Shown one piece after another: positions 15,815 to 24,334 of a stretch of DNA of 64,000 nt (the stretch's first letter is position 1; each line of letters opens with the position of its first letter). The stretch lies in NCBI RefSeq assembly GCF_009749385.1, contig NZ_WBIN01000013.1:1-64000 (forward strand). Direction: 5' to 3'. The translations under genes and the position numbers were made by a program. The notes under the pieces were generated by a model, which saw only the letters and a program-made list of their open reading frames with translations, ran no database searches and was not told the DNA's origin. This DNA comes from Agromyces allii (GTDB taxonomy: Bacteria > Actinomycetota > Actinomycetes > Actinomycetales > Microbacteriaceae).

Positions 15815-17440
15815 ATGTCGGATGCCGCGGGCGGGCACGCACCGACGCGACCGTCGGGCGAGGCGCCGGTGCGCGGCATCCGACCTGCCCTGCCCGATGC
15901 TCCGGCCCGCATCGCGCGGCTCGCGCCCCTCGCGCGCGGACCCGTCTTCGGCGCCATGGCCGCGCTCGCGGTGCTGCTGGCGACGACGAGCCAGTGGTAC
16001 GGGTTCCACCGCGACGAGCTGTACTTCCGCATGCTCGACCCGGCGTGGGGGTACGTCGACCAGCCGCCGTTCACGCCGTGGCTGGCACGCACGATCACGT
16101 CGGTCGTCGACGAACCGTGGGCGCTGCGGATCCCGGCGATCCTCGCGGCGGCCGCGGCGGTGCTCGTGCTCGCCCTCGTCGCGCGCGAGGCCGGCGGCGG
16201 CAGGCGGGCGCAGGCGGTCGCGGCGTGGGCGGCGGCATCCGCCTCGTTCCCGATGGTGTTCGGGCATGTGCTGCTCACCGCCTCGTTCGACCTGCTCGTG
16301 TGGCCGCTCGTCGCGCTGTTCGCGATGCGGGCGCTGCTGCGCGAGGGTCGCGATGGCGCGGGCGGCGGCACTGCGGGGCGCTGGTGGCTCGCCGTCGGGC
16401 TCGTCACCGGACTCGCGACGTACAACAAGCTGCTCGTGCTGCTGCTCGTCGCGGGCATCGCTCTCGGGCTGCTCGTGGTCGGGCCGTGGCGCGTGCTGCG
16501 CTCGGGGTGGCTCTGGGCGGGCGTCGGCATCGCCGTCGTGATCGCCCTGCCGAACCTCGTGTTCCAGGTCGCGAACGACCTGCCGCAGCTGCGCATGGGA
16601 GCTGCACTGGCCGAGGACACCGACGGTGCGGGGCGGCTGCTGACCCTGCCGTTCCTGCTGCTGCTCGCGGGCCCGCCGCTCGTGCCGATCTGGATCGCCG
16701 GGCTCGTCGGGCTGTTCCGCCGACCGGCGTGGCGTCCGATCCGAGTGTTCGCCGTGGCGTTCGCAGTCGTGGTGCTCGCGACGATCGTGGGCGGCGCGCA
16801 GCCGTACTATCCGCTGGGCATGATCGAGGTGCTGCTCGCCCTCGGTGCCGTGCCGACGGCCGAGTGGATGCGCACGCGCGGCCGCAGCGCGCTCGTCTGG
16901 GCGGGCATCGCCCTGAACGCCGTGGTCTCGGCGCTCATCGCCCTGCCGCTGCTGCCGCTCGCGCTCGTGGGGGCGAGCCCCTTCGCCGCGATGAACCAGA
17001 CCGTCGGCGACACGATCGGCTGGCCGACGTACGTCGCGCAGGTCGCGGCGGTCGTCGACGACGTGCGCGACGGCGACGCAGCCGGGAGCGCAGGCGCCGC
17101 TGCGAACGCCGATGCGCCCGTCGTCATCACGTCGAACTACGGCGAGGCCGGCGCGCTCGCGCGATACGGCGCCGACCACGGGCTCGACCCCGACGCCGTG
17201 TACAGCGGGCACAACGCGCTCTGGTTCCAGGCGAGGCCCTCGGATGCCGCGACCGAGGTCGTCTTCGTCGGCGAACTGTACCGCCGCGTCACCGGTGACT
17301 TCGCGTCGTGCACGACCGAGGCGCACCTCGACAACGGACTCGACGTCGACAACGAGGAGCAGGGCGTGCCGATCACGCACTGCACCGGCCGCATCACCGG
17401 ATGGGACGAGCTCTGGCCGAGGCTCGCACACCTCAGCTGA
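15815..17440 (+). CDS. GT39/ArnT-like polyprenol-dependent glycosyltransferase
   Basis: The 541-residue membrane protein has about ten helices after a basic N-terminus. It carries the PMT/ArnT signature YGFHRDELYFRMLDPAWGY with the first-loop acidic catalytic pair, then VDQPPFTPWLAR. A C-terminal extracytoplasmic domain includes ITSNYGEAGALARYG and SGHNALWFQ. Such enzymes transfer a sugar from polyprenyl phosphate to lipid or protein outside the membrane; the acceptor is unknown. The ATG lies seven bases after TAGGGT (15802-15807), so translation is probably leaderless; a GTG three codons earlier falls inside that spacing. It is convergent with the DUF2207 gene. Confidence 0.85.
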   Translation: MSDAAGGHAPTRPSGEAPVRGIRPALPDAPARIARLAPLARGPVFGAMAALAVLLATTSQWYGFHRDELYFRMLDPAWGYVDQPPFTPWLARTITSVVDEPWALRIPAILAAAAAVLVLALVAREAGGGRRAQAVAAWAAASASFPMVFGHVLLTASFDLLVWPLVALFAMRALLREGRDGAGGGTAGRWWLAVGLVTGLATYNKLLVLLLVAGIALGLLVVGPWRVLRSGWLWAGVGIAVVIALPNLVFQVANDLPQLRMGAALAEDTDGAGRLLTLPFLLLLAGPPLVPIWIAGLVGLFRRPAWRPIRVFAVAFAVVVLATIVGGAQPYYPLGMIEVLLALGAVPTAEWMRTRGRSALVWAGIALNAVVSALIALPLLPLALVGASPFAAMNQTVGDTIGWPTYVAQVAAVVDDVRDGDAAGSAGAAANADAPVVITSNYGEAGALARYGADHGLDPDAVYSGHNALWFQARPSDAATEVVFVGELYRRVTGDFASCTTEAHLDNGLDVDNEEQGVPITHCTGRITGWDELWPRLAHLS

Positions 17441-17468
17441 CGCGAGCCGCGGCATCCGCACGGTCGTA

Positions 17469-17504
17469 TGCCAGTTGCGCCTCATCGTTGAGGCGGAACT
17501 GGCA
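17469..17504. repeat. Palindromic intergenic repeat, copy 3
   Basis: The arms TGCCAGTTGCGCCTCA and TGAGGCGGAACTGGCA flank a TCGT centre. It lies 28 bp after the glycosyltransferase stop, between convergent genes, a terminator-like position. It carries the same one-base arm mismatch (TTG/GAA) as copy 1, while copies 2 and 4 are fully paired there. Confidence 0.85.
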
Positions 17505-17628
17505 GAGCGTCTGCGAAAGCATCTCCACGACCAGGTCGAGCCGCAGCGGACCGCACGTCTGCGGCCCGAGCGGCCGAGGGACGCGAATCAGTGCGACCGA
17601 GGTTCGCGAACCGCGCGGCCGGCACGGC

Positions 17629-18804
17629 TCAGTTGCCGCCACCCCCGTCGCCGCCGCCGAAGCCGCCGCCGTCGAACCCGCCGCCACCGCCGTCGAAGCC
17701 CCCGTAGCCGCCGCCTCCGTCGAACCCGCCCCCGTCGGCTCCCCCGCCGCCGAACATGCCGGGTTCCCCGCCCGCGAGGTAGCCGCCGCCGAATCCCTTC
17801 GTGTCCTGCATGAGCGGCAGGCCGAAGCGCGAGTCCTCGCCACGTGCGAGGAATCCGCCGCCGATGCGGATCGGCTGCGACAGCTCGGCGACCACGATCG
17901 CGAGGCAGGCCGCGAACCGGTCGACCGAGAACGGCCTCGCCGTGCGATACCACTCGAGCTGGCGCCCACTGGCTTCGACCGTCCGGCCGAACGCGGTGAT
18001 GACGGAGGTCTCGTCGAACAGCACCGCCCACGGCAGGAGCTCCTCGGCCGGCGTCCTCGCCTCGCCGAGATCGGCGCGCCAGGCGTTCGAGCGCTCCCGC
18101 AGCGCGAGCCCGGCGGCGTTCAGCGGAATGAACCTGGGCAGCGCGGCGCGCACCGCGAGCGCGAGCACCGCGATGCCGATCGCGCTCCAGGCGAGCGACC
18201 GGGACGGGTCGTCGGGCAGGGCGAGCGCGAGCAGGCCGAAGACCACCGCGGCGATGCCTGCGATGCTCGTCGTGCGGAACCGCAGACTCGGGCGCGGCTC
18301 GCGATAGGTCGCCGCCGCCGCGTCGAAGCGTGCCCGCGTCACCGAGCGGAGCAGTCCGTTGCGCGGCAGCACGTGATCGACGTCGACCACCGCACCCGGG
18401 TGCAACCGGGTCGTGCCGCCGACGCGGCTCTCGTCGAACACGGCGAGCAGCAGGCCGTCGGCGATGTCGGAGTCGCCCGCCGAGACCCCCGCGACCCGTG
18501 GATCGCCGGCGATGAGCCCGAGACGGATGCTGCGGGCGCCGTCGGCGTCGGTCTCGCGCTCGTCGCGGATCACGAGCATGCCGTCGGTGGCGAGCTGCAC
18601 GACGGCCGCCGCGAACCACCGCTGCGCCGCCTCGCCTGAGACGAACGCGACGGCGCCGAGTCCGGCAGAGAGCGGATCGGTCGTCGCGAACACGTCGCCG
18701 TCGGGCCGGCGCAGCCACGCCACCGCGAGCGACCCCACGGCGATCGCGGCGGCCAGTGCGCACGTGATCGCCAGCAGCGGCAGCGCGATGGAGGCGAATC
18801 CCAT
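17629..18804 (-). CDS. DUF2207-like membrane protein with glycine-rich tail
   Basis: The 391-residue protein starts with a hydrophobic helix (GFASIALPLLAITCALAAA) and a cytoplasmic region (AAVVQLATDGMLVIRDERE). Two more helices follow near residues 185-230, then LNAAGLALRERSNAWRADLG and EELLPWAVLFDE, the hallmarks of the C-terminal half of DUF2207 proteins. The last ~45 residues are a GGG(Y/F)DGG-type low-complexity tail ending GGGGN. The N-terminal extracytoplasmic DUF2207 domain is missing, so this is a short form. A TACCCT box six bases before the ATG (18811-18816, complement) suggests leaderless expression. Function is unknown. Confidence 0.75.
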   Translation of the reverse strand: MGFASIALPLLAITCALAAAIAVGSLAVAWLRRPDGDVFATTDPLSAGLGAVAFVSGEAAQRWFAAAVVQLATDGMLVIRDERETDADGARSIRLGLIAGDPRVAGVSAGDSDIADGLLLAVFDESRVGGTTRLHPGAVVDVDHVLPRNGLLRSVTRARFDAAAATYREPRPSLRFRTTSIAGIAAVVFGLLALALPDDPSRSLAWSAIGIAVLALAVRAALPRFIPLNAAGLALRERSNAWRADLGEARTPAEELLPWAVLFDETSVITAFGRTVEASGRQLEWYRTARPFSVDRFAACLAIVVAELSQPIRIGGGFLARGEDSRFGLPLMQDTKGFGGGYLAGGEPGMFGGGGADGGGFDGGGGYGGFDGGGGGFDGGGFGGGDGGGGN

Positions 18805-18965
18805 GGCGGCAGGGTACTCCCGCGGCGGGCCGCGGCGACACCGGGAGAAGACGGAGTGCGCGCGGCCGGTTCCGAGACGGTGCTTGCGCACGTCCGCGAT
18901 CGACCGGGCCGCAGTTCGGCGCGCCGCGGCATCCGCCCCTCTAGGCTCAGCGCAGGAGGTTCACG

Positions 18966-19790
18966 ATGACCAAGCGGATGCCGAAGAAGCTGTACGAACG
19001 CGAGCTGAAGGACCTGCAGGCGAAGCTCGTCGACATGCAGGCATGGGTGCAGGAGTCAGGCGCCCGCATCGTCGTGATCTTCGAGGGGCGGGATGCCGCG
19101 GGCAAGGGCTCCACGATCAAGCGCGTCTCCGAGTACCTCAACCCGCGCGTCACGCGCATCGTCGCACTGCCGACGCCGAGCGTGCGCGACAAGACGCGCT
19201 GGTACTTCCAGCGCTACGTGCCGCACCTGCCTGCCGCGGGCGAGATCGTGCTCATGGACCGGTCCTGGTACAACCGGGCGGGCGTCGAGCGCGTCATGGG
19301 CTACTGCACCAACGAGGAGTACCACCGGTTCCTGCATCAGGCGCCGATCTTCGAGCGCATGCTCGTCGAAGACGGCATCATCCTGCTGAAGTACTGGTTC
19401 AGCGTCTCCGACGTCGTGCAGGAGGAGCGGTTCCGCTCGCGCCTCGAAGACCCCATGCGGCGCTGGAAGCTCAGCCCCAACGACGTGGTCTCGATCACGA
19501 AGTGGGAGGACTACTCCCGCGCGAAGGACGCGATGTTCGCGAACACGGACATCTCGGAGGCCCCCTGGTACGAGATCGAGAGCGACGACAAGCGGCGCTC
19601 GCGCGTCAACATGATCGCCCACCTGCTCTCGAAGATCCCGTACCAGCCGGTCGAGCGCGAGGAGATCGTGATCCCGCCGCGGCCGCCGGCCGGGGGCTAC
19701 GAGCGCCCGCCCCGCGAGTGGGCCAACCTCGTGCCCGACCACGCGGCCGAGGTCATCGAGCGGGCGGCGGCGGCTTCGGCCGACGACTGA
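18966..19790 (+). CDS. ppk2: Polyphosphate kinase 2 family protein
   Basis: The 274-residue protein has the PPK2 Walker A GRDAAGKG (41-48), the Walker B/lid region VLMDRSWYNRAGVERVMG (96-113), and YWFSVSDVVQEERF, with the single-domain length of class I enzymes. PPK2 transfers phosphate between polyphosphate and nucleoside diphosphates, usually making GTP or ATP. The ribosome site GCAGGAGGTTCACG is close to ideal, and TAGGCT about 25 bp upstream is a likely -10. The gene is monocistronic and followed by the palindromic repeat at 19880. Confidence 0.95.
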   Translation: MTKRMPKKLYERELKDLQAKLVDMQAWVQESGARIVVIFEGRDAAGKGSTIKRVSEYLNPRVTRIVALPTPSVRDKTRWYFQRYVPHLPAAGEIVLMDRSWYNRAGVERVMGYCTNEEYHRFLHQAPIFERMLVEDGIILLKYWFSVSDVVQEERFRSRLEDPMRRWKLSPNDVVSITKWEDYSRAKDAMFANTDISEAPWYEIESDDKRRSRVNMIAHLLSKIPYQPVEREEIVIPPRPPAGGYERPPREWANLVPDHAAEVIERAAAASADD

Positions 19791-19879
19791 CGCGCTGCGC
19801 CGGGCCGCACCGCACCGCGCCGAGCAGCACCGCACCGCACCGCATGCAGTGGGCGCCGGCGGCAGGGTTCGCACGTCGT

Positions 19880-19917
19880 ATGCCAGTTCCGCCTCAACGT
19901 TGAGGCGGAACTGGCAT
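19880..19917. repeat. Palindromic intergenic repeat, copy 4 (perfect palindrome)
   Basis: This copy is a perfect 38-bp palindrome with arms ATGCCAGTTCCGCCTCAAC and complement. It lies about 90 bp after ppk2 in the 265-bp gap before tRNA-Gly. The repeat is the main structure in that gap, together with an imperfect run of GCACCGCACCGC units just upstream (19806-19845). Confidence 0.88.
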
Positions 19918-20055
19918 TTGCGGGTCGGAGCAATCGGCCGCGTCCCGCACGATGCCGCCGTTGCGGAAGCCGACGCGACCGGGCGGGCATCCTAGCTGTC
20001 AACGACGCACCTCTCTCTGGGGTATGGTCGTACAGCACGCAGAAATGCAGGCAGT

Positions 20056-20127
20056 GCGGATGTGGCGCAGTGGTAGCGCATCACCTTGCCAAGGTGAGGG
20101 TCGCGAGTTCGAATCTCGTCATCCGCT
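20056..20127 (+). tRNA. tRNA-Gly (anticodon GCC)
   Basis: A 72-base cloverleaf begins GCGGATGTGGCGCAGTGGTA and ends with the complementary acceptor CATCCGC plus discriminator T. The anticodon stem-loop TCACC-TTGCCAA-GGTGA gives anticodon GCC at 20088-20090. The T loop GAGTTCGAATCTC is canonical. CCA is not encoded (TCAG follows). TATGGT at 20023-20028 is a likely -10 about 28 bases upstream. No integrase or attachment repeat was seen next to it. Confidence 0.97.
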
Positions 20128-20153
20128 CAGAACACGAGAAATTCAGAACACGA

Positions 20154-20192
20154 GAAGGCGGGCTCCCGGTCGGGGGCCCGCCTTCGTCGTTC
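20154..20192 (+). terminator. Terminator after tRNA-Gly
   Basis: A hairpin GAAGGCGGGC ... GCCCGCCTTC (10-bp stem, GC-rich loop) is followed by a short GTCGTT. Before it lie two 13-bp direct repeats (CAGAACACGAGAA at 20128 and 20144). Confidence 0.75.
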
Positions 20193-20236
20193 CCGGCCTC
20201 GCCCGGCCCGCCCGCAGGCGTTCCCGACCCGCCCGG

Positions 20237-20620
20237 TCAACTCGCCGCGGCATCCGCCTCGACGGGCACGATGTCGCCTGCATGCACCGCCACCCACTGC
20301 ACGAGCGGCAGCATGTGCTGCATGAGCTCGCGGCCGAGGTCGGTGAGCGCGTACTCGACGCGCGGCGGCACCTCGGGGTACGACGTGCGCGAGACGAGGC
20401 CGTCGGCCTCGAGCGTGCGCAGCGTCGAGGCGAGCATCTTCTCGCTGATGCCCTGCACCTCGCGGCGCAGCTCGCCCCAGCGTTGCGTGCCGTCGGTGAG
20501 CGCGAGCAGCACGAGCACGCCCCACTTGCTCATGATGTGATCGAGGACGACCCGGGTGGGGCAGCCCTCGGTGAAGACTTCTCCGGACGAACGCCGGATC
20601 TCCGCAAGACTTACCGTCAT
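20237..20620 (-). CDS. qorR: HxlR (DUF24) family redox regulator, QorR-like
   Basis: The 127-residue winged-helix protein has the DUF24 pattern GCPTRVVLDHIMSKWGVLVL, then LRREVQGISEKMLASTLRTL, then RVEYALTDLGREL. The single Cys20 in the EGCP motif is at the position of the redox-sensing Cys of corynebacterial QorR. It is divergent from a quinone-reductase-like gene, the same arrangement as qorR-qor2. TAAGCT lies six bases before the ATG (20627-20632, complement), so expression is probably leaderless. It likely represses both itself and the neighbour until its Cys is oxidised; that is inference from the family. Confidence 0.85.
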   Translation of the reverse strand: MTVSLAEIRRSSGEVFTEGCPTRVVLDHIMSKWGVLVLLALTDGTQRWGELRREVQGISEKMLASTLRTLEADGLVSRTSYPEVPPRVEYALTDLGRELMQHMLPLVQWVAVHAGDIVPVEADAAAS

Positions 20621-20700
20621 GTGGGTAGCTTACTTCAAAGTGGGTACCCTCCAGCGGGAATGCATCGGCCGCGACATCCGGTTGTCCCCCATGTACCCAA
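20621..20700. promoter_or_regulatory. qorR/qor2 intergenic operator region
   Basis: GTGGGTA occurs at 20621-20627 and 20640-20646 (19-bp period), and the inverted form TGTACCCA occurs near 20692-20699. The first copy lies between the qorR -10 and its start codon. These repeats are good candidates for HxlR-type binding sites. Confidence 0.5.
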
Positions 20701-20719
20701 TCGGAAGGAACCGCACCTC

Positions 20720-21598
20720 ATGACCATCCTCGTCACCGCCGCCTCGGGCCAGCTCGGCCGCCTCACCGTCGACGCCCTCCTCGCCCGCGGCGCAGAGCCG
20801 TCGAGCATCGTCGCCGGTGCGCGCGACACCTCCAAGCTCGCGGATGTCGCGGCGCGCGGCGTGCGCACGGTCGAGCTCGACTACAGCAAGCCCGACACGA
20901 TCACGGCCGCCCTCGAGGGCGTCGACACCGTGCTGCTCATCTCGGGCTCCGAGCTCGGCCAGCGCGTCGCGCAGCACCGCAACGTGGTCGACGCCGCGAA
21001 GGCCGCCGGCGTGGCCAAGCTCGTCTACACGAGCGCGCCCAAGGCCGCCACCGCCGACTACCCGCTCGCCCCCGAGCACGCCGGAACCGAGGCCGTCATC
21101 GCCGAGTCGGGCGTGCCCGCGGTGATCCTGCGCAACAACTGGTACATCGAGAACTACGCGGCGGATGTCGCGCGCGCCGCCGAGTCGGGCGTGGTCGCCT
21201 CCTCGTCGGGCGACGGCTCGATCGTCGGCGCGACGCGCGCCGACCTCGCCGATGCCGCAGCCGTCGTGCTGCTCGAGGACGGCCACCTGGGCGAGGTCTA
21301 CGAGCTCTCCGGCGACCGGGCGTTCACCTACGCGGACCTCGCGGTCGCGGCATCCGAGATCCTGGGCCGCGAGGTGGCGTTCACGCCGCTGACGACCGCC
21401 GAGCACGTGGCCGCCCTCGAGGGCGCCGGGCTGCCCGCCGACATCGCCGGCTTCGTCGCGGGCATCGACGCCGGCATCGCGAGCGGCGTGCTCGACGTGC
21501 CCGCCGGCGGCATCTCGCGCCTCACCGGCCGCCCGACGACCTCGCTCGTCGACGGCCTGCGCGCCGCACTCGCCGAGCAGGCGCCGGCCGCCGCGTAA
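20720..21598 (+). CDS. qor2: NmrA-like NAD(P)H-quinone oxidoreductase (QorB/Qor2 type)
   Basis: The 292-residue protein starts MTILVTAASGQLGRLTVDAL, a Rossmann GxxGxxG nucleotide-binding motif. It continues KLVYTSAPKA and LRNNWYIENY, which are characteristic of YtfG/QorB proteins of the atypical SDR/NmrA group. It should reduce quinones with NAD(P)H in the cytoplasm. AAGGAA precedes the ATG. Its divergent HxlR neighbour is the expected regulator. A strong hairpin terminator follows. Confidence 0.88.
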   Translation: MTILVTAASGQLGRLTVDALLARGAEPSSIVAGARDTSKLADVAARGVRTVELDYSKPDTITAALEGVDTVLLISGSELGQRVAQHRNVVDAAKAAGVAKLVYTSAPKAATADYPLAPEHAGTEAVIAESGVPAVILRNNWYIENYAADVARAAESGVVASSSGDGSIVGATRADLADAAAVVLLEDGHLGEVYELSGDRAFTYADLAVAASEILGREVAFTPLTTAEHVAALEGAGLPADIAGFVAGIDAGIASGVLDVPAGGISRLTGRPTTSLVDGLRAALAEQAPAAA

Positions 21599-21613
21599 GG
21601 CCGTCGCACCGAT

Positions 21614-21649
21614 CGGATGCCGCGGGCGCTCGTGCGCCCGCGGCATCCG
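21614..21649 (+). terminator. Terminator after qor2
   Basis: A 15-bp perfect stem, CGGATGCCGCGGGCG and its complement, encloses a 6-base CTCGTG loop starting 15 bp after the stop codon. No T-tract follows, as is common in this GC-rich DNA. Confidence 0.75.
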
Positions 21650-21813
21650 TCGTCTGCGGGTCGAATGCGGCCGAGTGCGTGCGCGCGAACCGCCGATGAG
21701 CGGTGATTCGCTGCACGCGCCGCGCGTATCGTGCGAGGTCCGCACAACCCCTTGTTCCACCCCTTCGCCGAGTGGGAGGCTCTCGATCATCACGCTCGAT
21801 GTGAAGGAGAACC

Positions 21814-23580
21814 ATGCGTAGATTCCGCACCATCGCAGTAACATCCGCATTCGCGCTCGCCCTGACGGCCCTGGCCGCCGCACCGGCGAGCGCGTTCACG
21901 ACCGCCGTCGGCGACGAGACGGGCGAACAGGAGTTCGTCGTGCTCTTCACCGCCGGCACCTCGTCGGCCGCCGCGAAGGCCGCCGTCGTCGCCGCAGGCG
22001 GCACGATCGTCACCGAGAACACCGACGTCGGGGTCGCAACGGTGCGCACCACCGACTCCGACTTCGAGGCGCAGGCCCTCGCGCAGGGCGCCATCGAGGG
22101 CACCGCGCAGAACCGCGTCATCGCCGACGTGCCCGACGACGCCGTCAGCGGCGAGCAGGCGAAGAAGCTCGACGCCGCCGAGGCCGAGGTGCGCCAGAAC
22201 GGCGGCAAGACGCCCGCCGGCACCGCTGCGAAGAAGGGCAACGGCAAGACGCTCACCGCCGAGCCGCTCGCCTCGCTCCAGTGGGACATGCAGCAGATCG
22301 GCGCCACCGTCGACGGCTCGTACAAGGTCGAACCCGGCAACAAGAAGGTGCTCGTCGGCATCCTCGACACCGGCGTCGACGGCACCCACCCCGACATCGC
22401 CCCGAACTTCGACAACGCGAAGAGCCGCAACTTCACGGTCGACATCCCGTTCGACGCGAACGGCGACGTCATCGACGGCCCCTGCGAAGACGAGGCCGAC
22501 GGCTCGTGCAACGACGCCGCGAACGTCGACGAAGACGGACACGGCACGCACGTCGCCTCGACGATCGGCTCGCCGATCAACGGCATCGGCATCGCCGGCG
22601 TCGCGCCGAACGTGACGCTCGTGAACCTGCGCGCCGGACAGGACTCGGGCTACTTCTTCCTGCAGCCCTCGATCGACGCCCTCACCTACGCGGGCAAGAT
22701 CGGCGTCGACGTGGTCAACATGAGCTACTACGTCGACCCGTGGCTGTTCAACTGCGCGAGCCACCCGGCCGACTCCCCCGAAGACCAGCAGGAGCAGCAG
22801 ACGATCGTGAAGGCCATGCAGCGTGCGCTCGACTTCGCGCGCAACCGCGGCGTGACGCTGGTCTCTGCGGCGGGCAACGGCGCGACCGACTACACGAAGG
22901 TCATCAGCGACGTGGGCAGCCCCGACTTCGCCGACGTGCCCGGTGAGGTCGCGTACACGCGCGACCTGCTCGACCCCGCGACCTGCACGTCGATGCCCAG
23001 CGAGGGCAAGGGCGTCATCTCGGTGAGCAGCACCGGCGTCTCGAAGCGCAAGGCGTACTACTCCGACTACGGCAACGGCTACATCGATGTCGCGGCCCCC
23101 GGCGGCGACGTCTACGACACCCCGACGAACACGCGCGACATCAGCAAGGCGATCCTCGCCGCCTACCCGAAGTCGCTCGCCCTCGAGTCCGGCGCGATCG
23201 ACGAGGCCGGCAACGTGCTGGTGGCCGGCGTCGTGAAGAGCTGCGACGCGGCGGGCACCACCTGCGGGTACTACCAGTACCTCCAGGGCACGTCGATGGC
23301 CTCGCCGCACGCGACGGGCGTCGCCGCGCTCATCGTGAGCAAGTACGGCATCCCCGACGTGATCCGGGGCGGCAAGTACCTGCCCCCGGCCATCGTCGAC
23401 GCGCGCCTGCGCCAGACGGCCGTCGACACGGCGTGCCCGACCCCGGCGGCGTTCACCTACACGCGCATCACGCCGGCCGGCGCGACGCTCACCGCGACCC
23501 ACACCTGCGAGGGCAACCTGAAGCAGAACGGGTTCTACGGCAACGGCATCGTCAACGCGCTGAAGGCGGTGGGCAAGTAG
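21814..23580 (+). CDS. Secreted S8 family serine peptidase (subtilase)
   Basis: The 588-residue preprotein has a signal peptide (basic start, hydrophobic core, cleavage after APASA near residue 27). An inhibitor-like propeptide region (about 38-105) and a linker follow. The catalytic domain has Asp185 (ILDTGVDG), His243 (DGHGTHVAS), Asn355 (SAAGNG) and Ser494 (GTSMASPHATG). Several Cys pairs suggest extracellular disulfides. It is monocistronic with a good AAGGAGAACC site and is followed by a strong terminator. It probably degrades proteins outside the cell; substrate preference is unknown. Confidence 0.95.
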   Translation: MRRFRTIAVTSAFALALTALAAAPASAFTTAVGDETGEQEFVVLFTAGTSSAAAKAAVVAAGGTIVTENTDVGVATVRTTDSDFEAQALAQGAIEGTAQNRVIADVPDDAVSGEQAKKLDAAEAEVRQNGGKTPAGTAAKKGNGKTLTAEPLASLQWDMQQIGATVDGSYKVEPGNKKVLVGILDTGVDGTHPDIAPNFDNAKSRNFTVDIPFDANGDVIDGPCEDEADGSCNDAANVDEDGHGTHVASTIGSPINGIGIAGVAPNVTLVNLRAGQDSGYFFLQPSIDALTYAGKIGVDVVNMSYYVDPWLFNCASHPADSPEDQQEQQTIVKAMQRALDFARNRGVTLVSAAGNGATDYTKVISDVGSPDFADVPGEVAYTRDLLDPATCTSMPSEGKGVISVSSTGVSKRKAYYSDYGNGYIDVAAPGGDVYDTPTNTRDISKAILAAYPKSLALESGAIDEAGNVLVAGVVKSCDAAGTTCGYYQYLQGTSMASPHATGVAALIVSKYGIPDVIRGGKYLPPAIVDARLRQTAVDTACPTPAAFTYTRITPAGATLTATHTCEGNLKQNGFYGNGIVNALKAVGK

Positions 23581-23642
23581 CCGCGGGCGGTCGCTGACCG
23601 CGACACCTCAGCACGACTGCACGACAGCACGACAGCACCGGC

Positions 23643-23670
23643 GGGGCCGGCCTCTTGGGAGGTCGGCCCC
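23643..23670. terminator. Bidirectional terminator between subtilase and lipoprotein genes
   Basis: The hairpin GGGGCCGGCCTC-TTGG-GAGGTCGGCCCC has a 12-bp stem and a 4-base loop. It sits between two convergent genes. Confidence 0.8.
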
Positions 23671-23701
23671 GTCTCGTGTGCGGCGAGCCCTCGGCATCCG
23701 C

Positions 23702-24160
<459 letters not shown>

Positions 24161-24334
24161 GATCCTCACTCCCTCGTGACGGTCGAGCGGCGGCCGTCGA
24201 ACACTGCACACGGTAGGCATCGGGTCAAGTCGCGACATGACGAGGACCGCCCATCTTCGGCCGCCCGTGCGAGGACCCGGCATGGGCAATTCGGGTCATC
24301 GACCACCACCGGGGCCGGGGCTATCGTGGAGGGC

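Noticed and set aside
14789-17485. An 898-codon open frame on the minus strand
   Set aside because: It is antisense to the DUF1254 and glycosyltransferase genes, is His/Arg/Glu-rich low-complexity sequence and results from high GC in the third codon position.
17629-17760. GGC/GCC-rich repeat as a noncoding satellite
   Set aside because: It is the in-frame glycine-rich tail of the DUF2207-like protein.
20056-20192. tRNA-Gly as an integration site with attachment repeats
   Set aside because: No integrase, no copy of the tRNA 3' end downstream and no mobile genes; the adjacent 13-bp direct repeats do not match the tRNA.
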